This document shows, one piece after another, positions 1 through 8,992 of a stretch of 64,000 nt of DNA. The notes under the pieces are model-generated. The model was given only the letters and a program-made list of their open reading frames with translations. It searched no databases and was not told where the DNA came from. Within the stretch, counting starts at the first letter, position 1; each line of letters begins with the position of its first letter. The DNA comes from an uncultured Roseobacter sp. (GTDB lineage Bacteria; Pseudomonadota; Alphaproteobacteria; Rhodobacterales; Rhodobacteraceae). The stretch is from NCBI GenBank assembly GCA_947501635.1, contig CANMWT010000001.1:248001-312000 (forward strand), given 5' to 3'. The translations under genes were made by a program, and so were the position numbers.

Positions 1-342
1 ACGGATGAGGAAAGCCGGCGGCAGTTTTCGTTTTCTTCAACGCTGCTGTTCAGATATTCGGCGCTGACCTTCAACGGGCACCGCATCCACTATGATCTGC
101 CATATGCACAGAAGACCGAGGGGTATGACGGCTTAGTGGTGCACGGACCCCTGCTGGCTCAGCTTCTGATGCTGATGGCGCAGCAGGAACTCGGCCCGCT
201 CGCGGCGTTCGGTTTTCGGGCCACTGCACCTCTGATGCATTTTGAAGAGGCCACATTGTGTCGCAAGGGCCAAAGGTTTTGGGTGCGCGCCCCTGATGGC
301 CGCCAGTGTATGACCGCAACGGCGGAGTTGCTGTCAGAGTGA
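1..342 (+). CDS. MaoC/HTD2-like acyl-CoA hydratase, C-terminal part (5' end outside window)
   Basis: The frame is open from the first base and stops at 340-342, so only the last 113 residues are seen. They contain the hot-dog-fold signature FNGHRIHYD followed about 25 residues later by LVVHGPLLAQLL. This is typical of mesaconyl-/3-methylfumaryl-/itaconyl-CoA hydratase-like proteins of the MaoC superfamily, which add water to an enoyl-CoA in the cytoplasm. The substrate cannot be told from the fragment. The end overlaps the convergent oxidoreductase gene by 9 bases. The family is fairly sure; the exact reaction is inferred. Confidence 0.75.
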   Translation, partial: TDEESRRQFSFSSTLLFRYSALTFNGHRIHYDLPYAQKTEGYDGLVVHGPLLAQLLMLMAQQELGPLAAFGFRATAPLMHFEEATLCRKGQRFWVRAPDGRQCMTATAELLSE

Positions 343-1368
343 TGCACTGACCTCAAAGCCGTCGGGAATGCTGTCGTTCCCGTCAAGCATAAGATCCGCC
401 ATGGTCTGCGCGATCTTTGGTGCCATCCCAAAGCCTATTTTAAACCCGCCGTTGGCGATAAAATGGCCGGGACGGTCGGGCCAGTGTCCCAGCATTGGTG
501 CGCGACTGCGGGCGCGCGGGCGCGCGCCGGCCCAGCGTTCGATCACTTGCGCATGCTGTAGCACAGGCAAAGCGCTGCGCGCTTTTGCGATTACAGCGTC
601 GAGTTGGTGGTCCGTCGCGGCGGGGTCGGAATAATCGCGTTCCGACGTTGAGCCGACGGCGACAGTGCCATCGGCATGGGGAATGATATGCAGACCGTCG
701 ACAAAAAGCTGAGGCTGCGCACGCGCATCAAGCGCAAAGACCGCGGCCTGCCCCTTGACACCATTGCCGACGGCGCGGCCATGCCCTGCCGTCAGTGCCT
801 CAAGCCCGGACACACCCGTTGCCCACAGAACTTTGCCGCGGTCCGGCGCCTTTGCCATCACCGGCACGCCGCGGGCTTTAAGCGCCGCAACCAGGGCCGC
901 CACTGCCCGGCGTGGATGCAGCAATGCACTGAGCGTGTCTCGTATCACCCATCCGCTCTCACTCTGCGGGATCCAGTCCGCCTGCGGGTCACTCTTTTCA
1001 ACCGACCAGACCGCCTTGCCCTGCCACAGAGTTTCCGCCTGCTGTGCCCGTGCATGCGCCAGGTCCAGTGCCGTTTGGCCCGCCACCGGCTGCAGCCGAC
1101 CGCTGCGGACATAGCCCGGGTCTACGCCTGACGCGCTTTGCACGCCGGCCCAGAACGTCTCTGCCATCAGCAGGCTGTCAAGCTGGAATGCCTTTTTGGC
1201 GTTCCAGTTCTCTGGCACATGCGGGGCAAGTGCGCCGACGACCCCGCCACTGCTGCCGGCACCCGCGCCGAAAGGATCAACGACCTGAACCGCAGCGCCC
1301 TTTTGAATGCAGGCCCAAGCCGTGGACAGGCCAAAAATGCCTGCCCCGCGCACAGTAATATCGACCAT
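334..1368 (-). CDS. FAD-dependent oxidoreductase, DAO family (MnmC oxidoreductase-domain-like)
   Basis: A 344-residue protein that starts MVDITVRGAGIFGLSTAW, a Rossmann FAD-binding GxGxxG-type fold of the D-amino-acid oxidase family. The C-terminal region has the family pattern WAGARPRARSRAPMLG and an FIANGGFKIGFGMAP stretch. It is divergently transcribed from the mnmD-like methyltransferase. In E. coli the two activities are fused in MnmC, where the FAD domain removes the carboxymethyl group from cmnm5s2U34 of tRNA. By context this gene is the likely oxidoreductase half. A generic glycine-oxidase-like enzyme is the alternative. I chose ATG 1368 over an upstream TTG. Confidence 0.72.
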   Translation of the reverse strand: MVDITVRGAGIFGLSTAWACIQKGAAVQVVDPFGAGAGSSGGVVGALAPHVPENWNAKKAFQLDSLLMAETFWAGVQSASGVDPGYVRSGRLQPVAGQTALDLAHARAQQAETLWQGKAVWSVEKSDPQADWIPQSESGWVIRDTLSALLHPRRAVAALVAALKARGVPVMAKAPDRGKVLWATGVSGLEALTAGHGRAVGNGVKGQAAVFALDARAQPQLFVDGLHIIPHADGTVAVGSTSERDYSDPAATDHQLDAVIAKARSALPVLQHAQVIERWAGARPRARSRAPMLGHWPDRPGHFIANGGFKIGFGMAPKIAQTMADLMLDGNDSIPDGFEVSASL

Positions 1369-1430
1369 TGCCAAATTGCACCTTCTGCCTCAGTGTCCCG
1401 CCAGTTCGCGACAGTCTACAAGGTGCTTGG

Positions 1431-2108
1431 GTGCAGAACCAGATGGCAGATATCGCTTGGCGCGACGGGGCGGTTCCCGTGTCCAAGCGGTTTGATGACC
1501 CCTATTTCAGTCTGGACAACGGGCTTGATGAAACACGCTATGTCTTTTTGCAGGGCAACGGTCTGCCGGCCCGGTTCTGTGACGGGTTTCACGTGGCCGA
1601 ACTGGGTTTTGGTACCGGTCTGAGCTTTCTTGCCACCCTTCAGGCGTGGGAAGCTGCGGGTTGTGCGGGCAAGCTGCACTTTACCAGTTTCGAAGCCTTT
1701 CCGATCACCTCCGCCGACATGTCCAAAGCTTTGGCTGCCTTTGACGGTGCCGGGTTGAAAGCCGATGTGTTGTCAGCGGTGTGGACACCCCAAGGCGGTG
1801 TTTTCGATGTAACGCCCGCCGTCAGGCTTCATGTTGTGATCGGCGATGCGCGCGAAACTGTTGCACGCTGGCAAGCGCGTGCGGATGCATGGTATCTGGA
1901 CGGCTTTTCGCCGGCAAAAAATCCCGAGCTATGGGATGCACGGCTGATGTCTGATGTCGCAGCCCGCACCGTCCCGGGTGGAAGCTTTGCAACTTATACC
2001 GCTGCGGGATTCGTGCGCCGCGGGCTCACAGAAGCGGGTTTCGAAGTTGAACGGATTGCGGGATTTGGCCGCAAACGTCACATGTCGCGTGGCGTTTTGG
2101 GGGCATGA
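1431..2108 (+). CDS. mnmD: tRNA (mnm5s2U34)-methyltransferase, MnmD type (DUF752)
   Basis: A roughly 225-residue SAM-dependent methyltransferase. The early FDDPYFSLDNGLDETRYVF stretch and the AdoMet-binding LGFGTGLSFL, then WYLDGFSPAKNPELWD, are hallmarks of the MnmC methyltransferase domain, which makes the last step of mnm5s2U34 in tRNA. Two starts are possible: GTG at 1431, with AAGG 8 bases before it, and ATG at 1443, four codons on. I took GTG because of the AAGG; the protein is unaffected in its core. The stop overlaps the next ATG as ATGA, so it is probably co-transcribed with the permease gene. Confidence 0.88.
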   Translation: MQNQMADIAWRDGAVPVSKRFDDPYFSLDNGLDETRYVFLQGNGLPARFCDGFHVAELGFGTGLSFLATLQAWEAAGCAGKLHFTSFEAFPITSADMSKALAAFDGAGLKADVLSAVWTPQGGVFDVTPAVRLHVVIGDARETVARWQARADAWYLDGFSPAKNPELWDARLMSDVAARTVPGGSFATYTAAGFVRRGLTEAGFEVERIAGFGRKRHMSRGVLGA

Positions 2109-2974
2109 CGCAAGACCACAGCCTGAGACTGGGCGTGCTGTTGATGCTTGGCGCATCGATTGTGTTTGCGTTGCAGGATGGCATCTCGCGGCACCTTGCA
2201 GATACTTACAACGTCTACATGATCGTCATGATACGCTATTGGTTCTTTGCGGCCTTCGTCGTCGCACTGGCGCGCCGGCAGGCGGGCGGTGTCTTGGCGG
2301 CGGCGCGCACTGATCAGCCGCTGGTACAACTGTTTCGCGCGCTTTTGCTTGCGGTTGAGATTTGTGTGATGGTCGCAGGTTTCACACTTTTGGGGCTGGT
2401 GGAAAGCCATGCTGTCTTTGCATGCTATCCCCTGCTGGTGGCGGCCTTGTCGGGCCCCGTCCTGGGCGAGCGTGTGGGCTGGCGGCGTTGGACGGCGATC
2501 GGGATAGGGTTTGTCGGCGTCATCATCATCCTGCAGCCGGGCTTTGGTGTGTTCCAGCCTGTCGCTCTCGTGCCGCTGGCAGCAGCGACGATGTTCGCGC
2601 TTTACGCGCTTTTGACCCGATATGTCGGGCGCCGCGACAGCACTGCGACCAGCTTTTTCTGGACAGGAACTGTTGGTGCTGTTGCTGTCTCGGTGGTGGG
2701 TGTGTTCCACTGGGAGCCGATGACAGGGCCCGATTGGGGCTGGATGTCCACCCTTTGTGTTACCGGCGTTCTGGGGCATTGGCTGCTGATCCGGTGCTAT
2801 GAAGTCGCCGAAGCAAGCGCGGTGCAGCCCTTCGCATATTTCCAACTCGTTTTTGCTGCCTGTATCGGCATTCTGGTATTCGGTGAGACACTGCCCGCCA
2901 ATGTTGCGTTGGGCGGAGGCATCATCGTCGGCGCAGGCCTATTCACCCTGTGGCGCGAACGACAACAGGCTTGA
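2105..2974 (+). CDS. DMT-superfamily EamA-type permease
   Basis: A 289-residue hydrophobic protein with about ten membrane segments arranged as two EamA repeats: the first half from LGVLLMLGASIVFALQDGISR, the second from LVPLAAATMFALYALLTRY. EamA proteins are inner-membrane drug/metabolite exporters; no substrate can be assigned. It starts inside the mnmD stop codon (ATGA), suggesting translational coupling. Its last 36 bases overlap the convergent lytic transglycosylase gene. Confidence 0.85.
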   Translation: MTQDHSLRLGVLLMLGASIVFALQDGISRHLADTYNVYMIVMIRYWFFAAFVVALARRQAGGVLAAARTDQPLVQLFRALLLAVEICVMVAGFTLLGLVESHAVFACYPLLVAALSGPVLGERVGWRRWTAIGIGFVGVIIILQPGFGVFQPVALVPLAAATMFALYALLTRYVGRRDSTATSFFWTGTVGAVAVSVVGVFHWEPMTGPDWGWMSTLCVTGVLGHWLLIRCYEVAEASAVQPFAYFQLVFAACIGILVFGETLPANVALGGGIIVGAGLFTLWRERQQA

Positions 2975-4912
2975 GCCCACAAGCTCTGCCGAAAATGGTT
3001 CGGGCAACGGCTCCTTGCCCAGTTGCGCACGGTAGACCGGCAGGCTTTCCGCAACCCGCATGACATAGTTTCTCGTCTCCCGGAAAGGAATGTGTTCGAT
3101 CCAGTCCACAATATCGATCTGACCGCGACGCGGGTCCCCATAGACTTGCATCCAGCGGTCGGGGCGACTGGGGCCGGCATTGTAGCCTGCGGACATCATG
3201 ATGATGTTGCCGGAAAAGCGGCGCGCCAGTGCAGAGAGATATGCCGCGCCAAGTTCGGCGTTATAGACAGGATCGCTGGTCAGTCGCTCTGTCGTGTGTT
3301 CAGAACCGCGCCCCAGCCGCCGCGCAACATCGCGACCTGTTCGGGGCATGATCTGCATCAGCCCGCGGGCCCCGACCCCGGATCGGACGACCGGGTCAAA
3401 TTCGCTTTCTCGTCGCGCGATGGCCAGTGTCATCTCGGGGGCCATGGGCAGGTCACGCTCTGCAAGGGGGTGCAGCGCATAATACCCGAAGGGCACAACA
3501 ATCGCCCGGCGTGCAAGGCGTTTGCCGATCATCACCGCCAGATGCGGTTGCTCTGCGTCTACGGCGGCCTGAGCAAGCAGCGCTCCCTCTTTTTCGTCCA
3601 GACGGCTGGCAAGCTGTGTCCAGAACAACTCGGCCAAAGAGATTTCCCCCGAAGCCTGCAGCAGCATACCTGCCTGAAACAGCGGGTCACGCGCCAGATC
3701 CGATCCTCTCCAGTCGCCGTCCGGTTTTGAAGTGGCGAGTTCACGGTCAAAAGGCAGACCTGCGCGCTCAGCCGCCAGCAGACCGTAAAACGATGTCTGA
3801 TACTGCGACGCCTGCGCGTAGGCCTGATCAGCTGCCGCCACATCGCCCATTGCCTCATAGGCCCGCCCGCGCCAGTACCCTGCGCGGCCCTTGGAGATCG
3901 GAGACCGGACCGCCGCGTCATGGTTTTCAAAGTGTCTCAACGCCGTCTTCGGCTCATTCAGTTTGTAGAGCGCAATGTATCCGGCCAGCCACTCCAGATC
4001 GGAATACGACGAACCTGCCGTGAGATAGTGCCGGGCCGCGATTTCGTAGGCGCGTTCTGCATCTCCGTTGCGCATCTCGTCGCGCGCCATGGACCGGCGA
4101 CGGTTTGACCAGGCTTCCGGACGGCCGAGGCTTTCTGCACTGGTCGACGCGGCGATCAAGAGCGCCTTTGCGTCCTCGGTGCGCCCTTTGCGCGCGCGCC
4201 ACATGAACCGCTCGTATTGCAAACCGCCATCGCGGGCGTGGGTGTCTGGCACCGCTTCGATCAACGCGTCAACGCCAGGTTCTGTATTGCGCAGGGCGAT
4301 GCGGGCTTTTGCAACGGCCACCGCACCCTTCGAGGCCATGCCAAAGATGCGGCGCGCGTTCTCGAACGCGCCGCGCCACAACATCGCATCCAGTCGCGCG
4401 TCATGATGATCGGCCAGCAGCTTTTCGTTCTGGCCGGTAAACAGCGCCTGCTCGATGGTCGACATCGGCATGTTGCGCCACGCACCGATAATGGCGGCAT
4501 CCGCTTCCGGTCCGCGCCCTTCCGCTCTGAGAACGCCGGCATAGCGCAACACACCCTGCGGTGTTTGCGGCGGTGTCACCGCGAAAAACGCGCGCACGCT
4601 GGCATCATTGCGGGCGATTACAGTGCTTTCCGCGCGACGCCTCAGCTGTCGCTCCTGCGGCCAGTCCTTGTTCCGCTCCAGAAAACTGGCGATTTCTGCA
4701 TAGGTGCCGCCACCTGCCCGCAGCCGCATCCATTCGATCACGTCTACCGCCACCTCACCATCGCGCGCCGCAATCTGCGCGGCGCGATCCCAGTTGCCTT
4801 CACGCGCCGCATCGATGGCCCAGCCCAACGGACGCGGGCGTTCGGCCCAGGATGGGAGTGCGGTAACGAAAACCAGCGCAAGGCAGAGGAATAGGCGTGT
4901 CGTCACTTGCAT
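2939..4912 (-). CDS. Soluble lytic murein transglycosylase (Slt family)
   Basis: A 657-residue exported protein with an N-terminal signal peptide (residues about 1-23, ending LPSWA). A long alpha-superhelical region with repeated helices runs to about residue 480, then comes a C-terminal SLT domain. The catalytic glutamate is E502 in ARRESEFDP, followed by GARGLMQIMP and the downstream MMSAGYNAGPSRPDRW motif. Slt enzymes cleave the MurNAc-GlcNAc bond of peptidoglycan to give 1,6-anhydro products in the periplasm. The length fits the Slt70 class. The gene lies divergent to dapA. Confidence 0.92.
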   Translation of the reverse strand: MQVTTRLFLCLALVFVTALPSWAERPRPLGWAIDAAREGNWDRAAQIAARDGEVAVDVIEWMRLRAGGGTYAEIASFLERNKDWPQERQLRRRAESTVIARNDASVRAFFAVTPPQTPQGVLRYAGVLRAEGRGPEADAAIIGAWRNMPMSTIEQALFTGQNEKLLADHHDARLDAMLWRGAFENARRIFGMASKGAVAVAKARIALRNTEPGVDALIEAVPDTHARDGGLQYERFMWRARKGRTEDAKALLIAASTSAESLGRPEAWSNRRRSMARDEMRNGDAERAYEIAARHYLTAGSSYSDLEWLAGYIALYKLNEPKTALRHFENHDAAVRSPISKGRAGYWRGRAYEAMGDVAAADQAYAQASQYQTSFYGLLAAERAGLPFDRELATSKPDGDWRGSDLARDPLFQAGMLLQASGEISLAELFWTQLASRLDEKEGALLAQAAVDAEQPHLAVMIGKRLARRAIVVPFGYYALHPLAERDLPMAPEMTLAIARRESEFDPVVRSGVGARGLMQIMPRTGRDVARRLGRGSEHTTERLTSDPVYNAELGAAYLSALARRFSGNIIMMSAGYNAGPSRPDRWMQVYGDPRRGQIDIVDWIEHIPFRETRNYVMRVAESLPVYRAQLGKEPLPEPFSAELVGSSLLSFAPQGE

Positions 4913-5039
4913 TTCCTAGGGTTTGGAGGCTACAGCCTTCGATACTTACAGTGTCTGCCGGTTGGATCAAAGCATGATCCCACTGACAACGCGTTAATCT
5001 AGGCCATTTGCCGGCCAATAAAGCTAAAGGAGCGTGAAA

Positions 5040-5915
5040 ATGTTTAAAGGTTCTATGCCTGCCCTCGTCACGCCGTTTCGGAACGGCGAGCTGGATCTGG
5101 ATACGCTCAAGAAACTTGTAGAGTGGCATATCGGCGAAGGCAGCAATGGTCTTGTCCCCGTGGGGACAACAGGCGAAAGCCCGACCCTGACCCACCGAGA
5201 GCATGAAATAGTCGTTGAAGAAGTGGTAAAAGCCGCGGCGGGCCGCGTTCCTGTGGTTGCCGGTGCGGGTTCGAACAACACGCTTGAGGCGATCCGGCTT
5301 GTCCGTCACGCCGAGGCCGTCGGCGCAGATGCCGCACTGGTTGTGACCCCCTATTACAACAAGCCGACGCAGTCAGGCCTGATCGCGCATTACACAGCGC
5401 TGCATGATTGCTGCGAATTGCCGATTATCATTTACAATATTCCGGGTCGTTCCGTTATTGATATGACCCCGGAAACGATGGGCAAGCTGGCGGCCCTGCC
5501 GCGAATCATCGGGGTAAAGGATGCAACGGGCGATCTGGCCCGAGTTTCCGACCAGCGCATGACCTGCGGAGCTGATTTCATTCAACTGTCAGGCGAAGAT
5601 GCGACTGCGCATGGGTTCAACGCGCAAGGGGGCGTTGGCTGTATTTCTGTTACGGCCAATGTTGCGCCGAAGATGCTGAGCCAGATGCAGGCGGCCTGTC
5701 TTGCGGGCGACTATGCCACAGCGCTTGAGCTGCAGGACCGGTTGATGCCGCTGCACAAGGCTATCTTTACCGAACCGGGACTTGTTGGGGTCAAATATGC
5801 CATGTCGCGCCTTGATCTGTGCTCCGAAGAGGTGCGCCTACCGCTGACAGCGTTGTCGGATGCGACGCGCGGTCTTGTGGACGACGGGCTGCGGCACGCA
5901 GGTTTGATGAACTGA
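5040..5915 (+). CDS. dapA: 4-hydroxy-tetrahydrodipicolinate synthase
   Basis: A 291-residue class I aldolase of the DapA family, which condenses pyruvate with aspartate semialdehyde in lysine and diaminopimelate synthesis. Visible features are the N-terminal SMPALVTPF, the GTTGESPTL phosphate/pyruvate loop, the YNIPGRS tyrosine motif and the Schiff-base lysine K160 in [12 protein letters not shown] 5040 is preceded by AAGGAG at 5027-5032, which makes it a better start than the GTG six bases upstream. It is monocistronic and followed by a strong hairpin. Confidence 0.95.
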   Translation: MFKGSMPALVTPFRNGELDLDTLKKLVEWHIGEGSNGLVPVGTTGESPTLTHREHEIVVEEVVKAAAGRVPVVAGAGSNNTLEAIRLVRHAEAVGADAALVVTPYYNKPTQSGLIAHYTALHDCCELPIIIYNIPGRSVIDMTPETMGKLAALPRIIGVKDATGDLARVSDQRMTCGADFIQLSGEDATAHGFNAQGGVGCISVTANVAPKMLSQMQAACLAGDYATALELQDRLMPLHKAIFTEPGLVGVKYAMSRLDLCSEEVRLPLTALSDATRGLVDDGLRHAGLMN

Positions 5916-5925
5916 TACGCGCCTT

Positions 5926-5954
5926 GCGCGGGTGGCGTTTTGTGCCACCCGCGC
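5926..5954 (+). terminator. Strong hairpin after dapA
   Basis: A perfect 11-bp stem (GCGCGGGTGGC / GCCACCCGCGC) with a 7-base loop starts 10 bases after the dapA stop. No uridine tract follows, so it may end transcription with help from Rho or protect the 3' end. Confidence 0.6.
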
Positions 5955-6017
5955 ATGGCGTTTGACCCTGAGGGTCGGCGGTGCATTATACCTCTGTCAC
6001 AGACGTGAGGTTTCTCG

Positions 6018-7181
6018 ATGAACATTCTGCCCGCCATTGCCGCCGCGACACCTGAACTCGAAGACATTTTTCGTGACCTGCACGCGCATCCCGAGATCGG
6101 CTTTCAGGAAAACCGGACGAGCCGTATCGTTGTTGAAACGCTCGAACGCTATGGCGTGGATGAAATCCATCAGGGTATTGGCGGTACCGGCGTTGTCGCG
6201 CTGATCCGAGGCAGGGGGCGGGGCAACCGCTGTATCGGATTGCGCGCGGATATGGATGCGTTGCCCATCCAGGAAGATACCAGCCTGCCATATGCCTCAC
6301 GCAACGAAGGGGTCATGCATGCCTGTGGCCATGACGGGCACACCACGATGCTCTTGGGTGCGGCACGGCATCTCGCGCAGACGCGTGATTTTGACGGTAC
6401 CGTAGCGCTGATTTTCCAGCCTGCCGAAGAAGGCTTGGGCGGGGCGCGCAGAATGATCGCAGACGGGCTTTTTGACCGGTTTCCCTGCGACGAGATATAC
6501 GGACTGCACAATTATCCCAATCGTCCCTCGGGCCGGTTTGGCATCTGCAAAGGGCCTGCGCTTGCGGGGGCTGCCTTTTTTGACATCACAGTTCGGGGGG
6601 CCGGAGCCCATGCGGCACATCCTGATGAAGCGCGGGACGCGCTGATGGTCGCGGCGAGCCTGACCACAGAGCTGAACACAATCGTCGCGCGCAATGTGAA
6701 TCCGCATGAAACCTGTGTCCTGTCGGTGACGCAGCTGAATGCGGGGAGTGCTTATAATGTGGTACCGGGTGTGGCCACGCTGGCCGGTACGGTGCGGTAC
6801 TTCAACACCGCAGTATACGATCGCGTGGCCACGCGCATGCAGGCGCTGTGTGACGGTTTTGCCGCGGCGCATGATGTTGAGATCGCGCTTGATTTGCGCA
6901 ACGTGTTTGATGTGCTGGTAAATGACGCAGCACTGGCGGATGCCTATGTCGAGGCCGCGCGCGATATCGTCGGGGAGGATCAGGCACGGGCCGATGACCT
7001 GCCGACAACCGGTGCGGAGGATTTTGCGGATATGCTGAAGCTTGTGCCGGGCGCTTATTGCAGTCTCGGGCACATCGGGACGCTCCCGCTGCACAATCCG
7101 GGTTTCGTGATGGGCGAAGAGATCCTGCCCATCGGGGCCTCTATCATGGCGCGCATCGCCGAGCGCCGTCTGCCGCTTTAG
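6018..7181 (+). CDS. M20-family amidohydrolase (hippurate hydrolase / aminoacylase-like)
   Basis: A 387-residue M20D metallopeptidase. DLHAHPEIGFQE at the N-terminus, the metal-binding GLRADMDALPI and HACGHDGHTTMLLG, and the QPAEEGLGGARRM motif with the catalytic glutamate are all present; a late TGAEDFADM motif completes the site. Such enzymes hydrolyse N-acyl amino acids or amidated auxins in the cytoplasm; the substrate here is unknown. It stands alone downstream of the dapA hairpin, and its stop overlaps the convergent soeC end by 4 bases. Confidence 0.88.
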   Translation: MNILPAIAAATPELEDIFRDLHAHPEIGFQENRTSRIVVETLERYGVDEIHQGIGGTGVVALIRGRGRGNRCIGLRADMDALPIQEDTSLPYASRNEGVMHACGHDGHTTMLLGAARHLAQTRDFDGTVALIFQPAEEGLGGARRMIADGLFDRFPCDEIYGLHNYPNRPSGRFGICKGPALAGAAFFDITVRGAGAHAAHPDEARDALMVAASLTTELNTIVARNVNPHETCVLSVTQLNAGSAYNVVPGVATLAGTVRYFNTAVYDRVATRMQALCDGFAAAHDVEIALDLRNVFDVLVNDAALADAYVEAARDIVGEDQARADDLPTTGAEDFADMLKLVPGAYCSLGHIGTLPLHNPGFVMGEEILPIGASIMARIAERRLPL

Positions 7182-8050
7182 CGTTTGCCGTAGTACAATC
7201 CGACGACGTGTTCCGCCTCGGCGAAGAACAGCCAGCGCGCGGTCAGAACGCCGGCGATATGGCTTGCCAGTGCCAGGACCGCGATAAAGTGCGAAAACGG
7301 CAAAAGCAACAGGATCACGGGCAGAACTACCATCAGGCCCAAAGAGATGATACGCAGTTTTTGCGCATGTTTGCGTCCGATCTCGTGAACGAATTCCTTG
7401 AGCAGGTAGTTTGTGCCGGTGTGTGGTGGCTCGAAGGCGCGTACCGCGCCACGCGCACCAAGACCGGTTGCGGTTCCCAGTGTCGTACCTGCCGAAGCAA
7501 AGGCCTTGTCACCTTGCATCCATGCCAAAAGCTGCACGCCGCCGACGATCAGCAACAGAAGTACGGCGATTTGTACCTGCCCGGCCAGCAATGCACCACC
7601 GGCCACAGAGATCGACAGAAACTTGACCGGCGTCAGCGGCATGTTCCAGCGGGGTATTGTTTTCAGCTGGGTGTAGATCATAGAGGTCGTAAAGACGGTG
7701 AGCAGCGACAGGACCGCACCCAATATCCCCAGCAGCGCATAGCGTTCGCCCAGAAAAACAAGGCCCGCGCCGTAAAGACCCATCACCACGAGGGCGCCGA
7801 CAGCACACCATGCTTCGCGGCTGAGCCAGCTTGAGCGCCATTGGGTGAAGGCTTTGACTGCGCGTTCGGGGCGGCCAAGGTGGAAGGTCGAGGCCAGAAG
7901 ACCGCCGACCGCCATGGCGTAGGCGATGGCGAAAAAGGCAAAGGCTGTCCAGCCCGTGACATCGGGCGCGCCGATGCCCAGCCAGGCCAGCAACCCGAAG
8001 CCCAATCCGCTGAACGTTGTGAAGAATATGACGGAAGGAGCCGGGTGCAT
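7178..8050 (-). CDS. soeC: Sulfite dehydrogenase membrane anchor, DmsC-like (SoeC)
   Basis: A 290-residue membrane protein with about eight hydrophobic helices of the DmsC anchor family. It opens MHPAPSVIFFTTFSGLGFGLLA and has the HLGRPERAVKAFTQWRSSWLSREAW region typical of these quinone-reacting anchors. It anchors SoeAB and passes electrons from sulfite to the quinone pool. The ATG overlaps the soeB stop (TGATG), so it is translationally coupled. The Soe assignment rests on the operon with xsc and pta and on the cytoplasmic type of the A subunit. Confidence 0.87.
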   Translation of the reverse strand: MHPAPSVIFFTTFSGLGFGLLAWLGIGAPDVTGWTAFAFFAIAYAMAVGGLLASTFHLGRPERAVKAFTQWRSSWLSREAWCAVGALVVMGLYGAGLVFLGERYALLGILGAVLSLLTVFTTSMIYTQLKTIPRWNMPLTPVKFLSISVAGGALLAGQVQIAVLLLLIVGGVQLLAWMQGDKAFASAGTTLGTATGLGARGAVRAFEPPHTGTNYLLKEFVHEIGRKHAQKLRIISLGLMVVLPVILLLLPFSHFIAVLALASHIAGVLTARWLFFAEAEHVVGLYYGKR

Positions 8051-8808
8051 CAGAGTTTCTCCAGCGTTTTGTCGAGCCAGCCGAGAAAGCCTTTGGGCTC
8101 TTCTGCGACGGGGGCGAGGAAGGGGGCGAGGATGTCGAATTCCTCGGTGGTATCGGGCAGCGTGTCTTTGGGGCGCGGGGGCAGGTACTTGTTGACTGGC
8201 TTGGTGCCTTGTTCGGGCATCAGGTCCATGCCGCCGCGTTCGGCCACCAGTTTGCTGACGTCGCTGTCGGGGTCGCTCAGATCGCCGAAGTGGCGTGCGT
8301 TTGACGGGCAGGTGCGCACACAGGCGGGCTGGCGGTCTTCTTCGGGGAGGTTTTCGTTGTAGATGCGGTCGACGCAGAGCGTGCATTTCTTCATCACGCC
8401 TGCCGCCTGATCAAGCTCGCGCGCGCCGTAGGGGCAGGCCCATGCGCAGAGCCCGCATCCGATGCAGTCGCTTTCGTTGACCAGCACGATGCCGTCTTCG
8501 ACGCGTTTGTAGCTTGCGCCGGTGGGGCAGACGGTGACGCAGGGTGCGTCTTCACAGTGCAGGCAGGACTTTGGGAAGTGGATCAACTGTGCCGCGCCTG
8601 TGTCGGGTTGCACCTCGTAGGAGTGGACGCGGTTGAGGAACGTGCCGGAGTTGTCGGCGCCGTAAGCGTTCTGGTCAGAAAGCGGCGCGCCGTAGTTTTC
8701 GGTGTTCCAGCCCTTGCAGGAAATCACGCAGGCGTGGCAGCCCACGCAGGTGTCCAGATCGATTACGAGGCCAAGTTTCTTGTCCGTTTTGTCAGGGAGC
8801 GTTGTCAT
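8050..8808 (-). CDS. soeB: Sulfite dehydrogenase iron-sulfur subunit (SoeB)
   Basis: A 252-residue polyferredoxin of the DmsB/NrfC type. Four cysteine groups are visible: C21-x2-C24-x2-C27-x3-C31, CLHCEDAPCVTVCP, CIGCGLCAWACP and CTLCVDR...CVRTCP, enough for four [4Fe-4S] clusters. It carries electrons from SoeA to SoeC. I chose the ATG at 8808, which begins MTTLPDKTDKKLGLVIDLD; the longer open frame upstream has no family match. The 184-base gap before it contains a copy of the dispersed GATATTT element, antisense to the message. Confidence 0.9.
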   Translation of the reverse strand: MTTLPDKTDKKLGLVIDLDTCVGCHACVISCKGWNTENYGAPLSDQNAYGADNSGTFLNRVHSYEVQPDTGAAQLIHFPKSCLHCEDAPCVTVCPTGASYKRVEDGIVLVNESDCIGCGLCAWACPYGARELDQAAGVMKKCTLCVDRIYNENLPEEDRQPACVRTCPSNARHFGDLSDPDSDVSKLVAERGGMDLMPEQGTKPVNKYLPPRPKDTLPDTTEEFDILAPFLAPVAEEPKGFLGWLDKTLEKL

Positions 8809-8925
8809 GAAAAGCCCTCTTTTCTGGCGTTCGGTGGGACATCGGTATGACGTCGGTGATGCGTCGGTATCGCGTCGGTGTGCGGCACGCGCTCTGGTAA
8901 GGATGCGGACAGGGTTTTTCTCAGG

Positions 8926-8984
8926 AGGGGGCGCTGCCCCCACGCGCCTTGCGCGTTCCCCCGGGATATTTCCGGACCAAAGAA
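8926..8984 (+). repeat. Dispersed intergenic element, copy 1 (between soeA and soeB)
   Basis: Read on the + strand, this holds a G-run/C-run hairpin (GGGGGC gct GCCCCC), then a second hairpin (ACGCGC ctt GCGCGT), then TCCCCCGGGATATTT and GGACCAAAGAA. The last part recurs in three other intergenic places in this window, always on the + strand. It lies antisense to the soe operon. The role is unknown; it resembles a REP-like or structured-RNA element. Confidence 0.65.
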
Positions 8985-8992
8985 ACCCTGTG

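Noticed and set aside
2078-2845. 255-codon minus-strand frame opposite the EamA permease
   Set aside because: Shadow frame; the + strand protein has clear membrane repeats.
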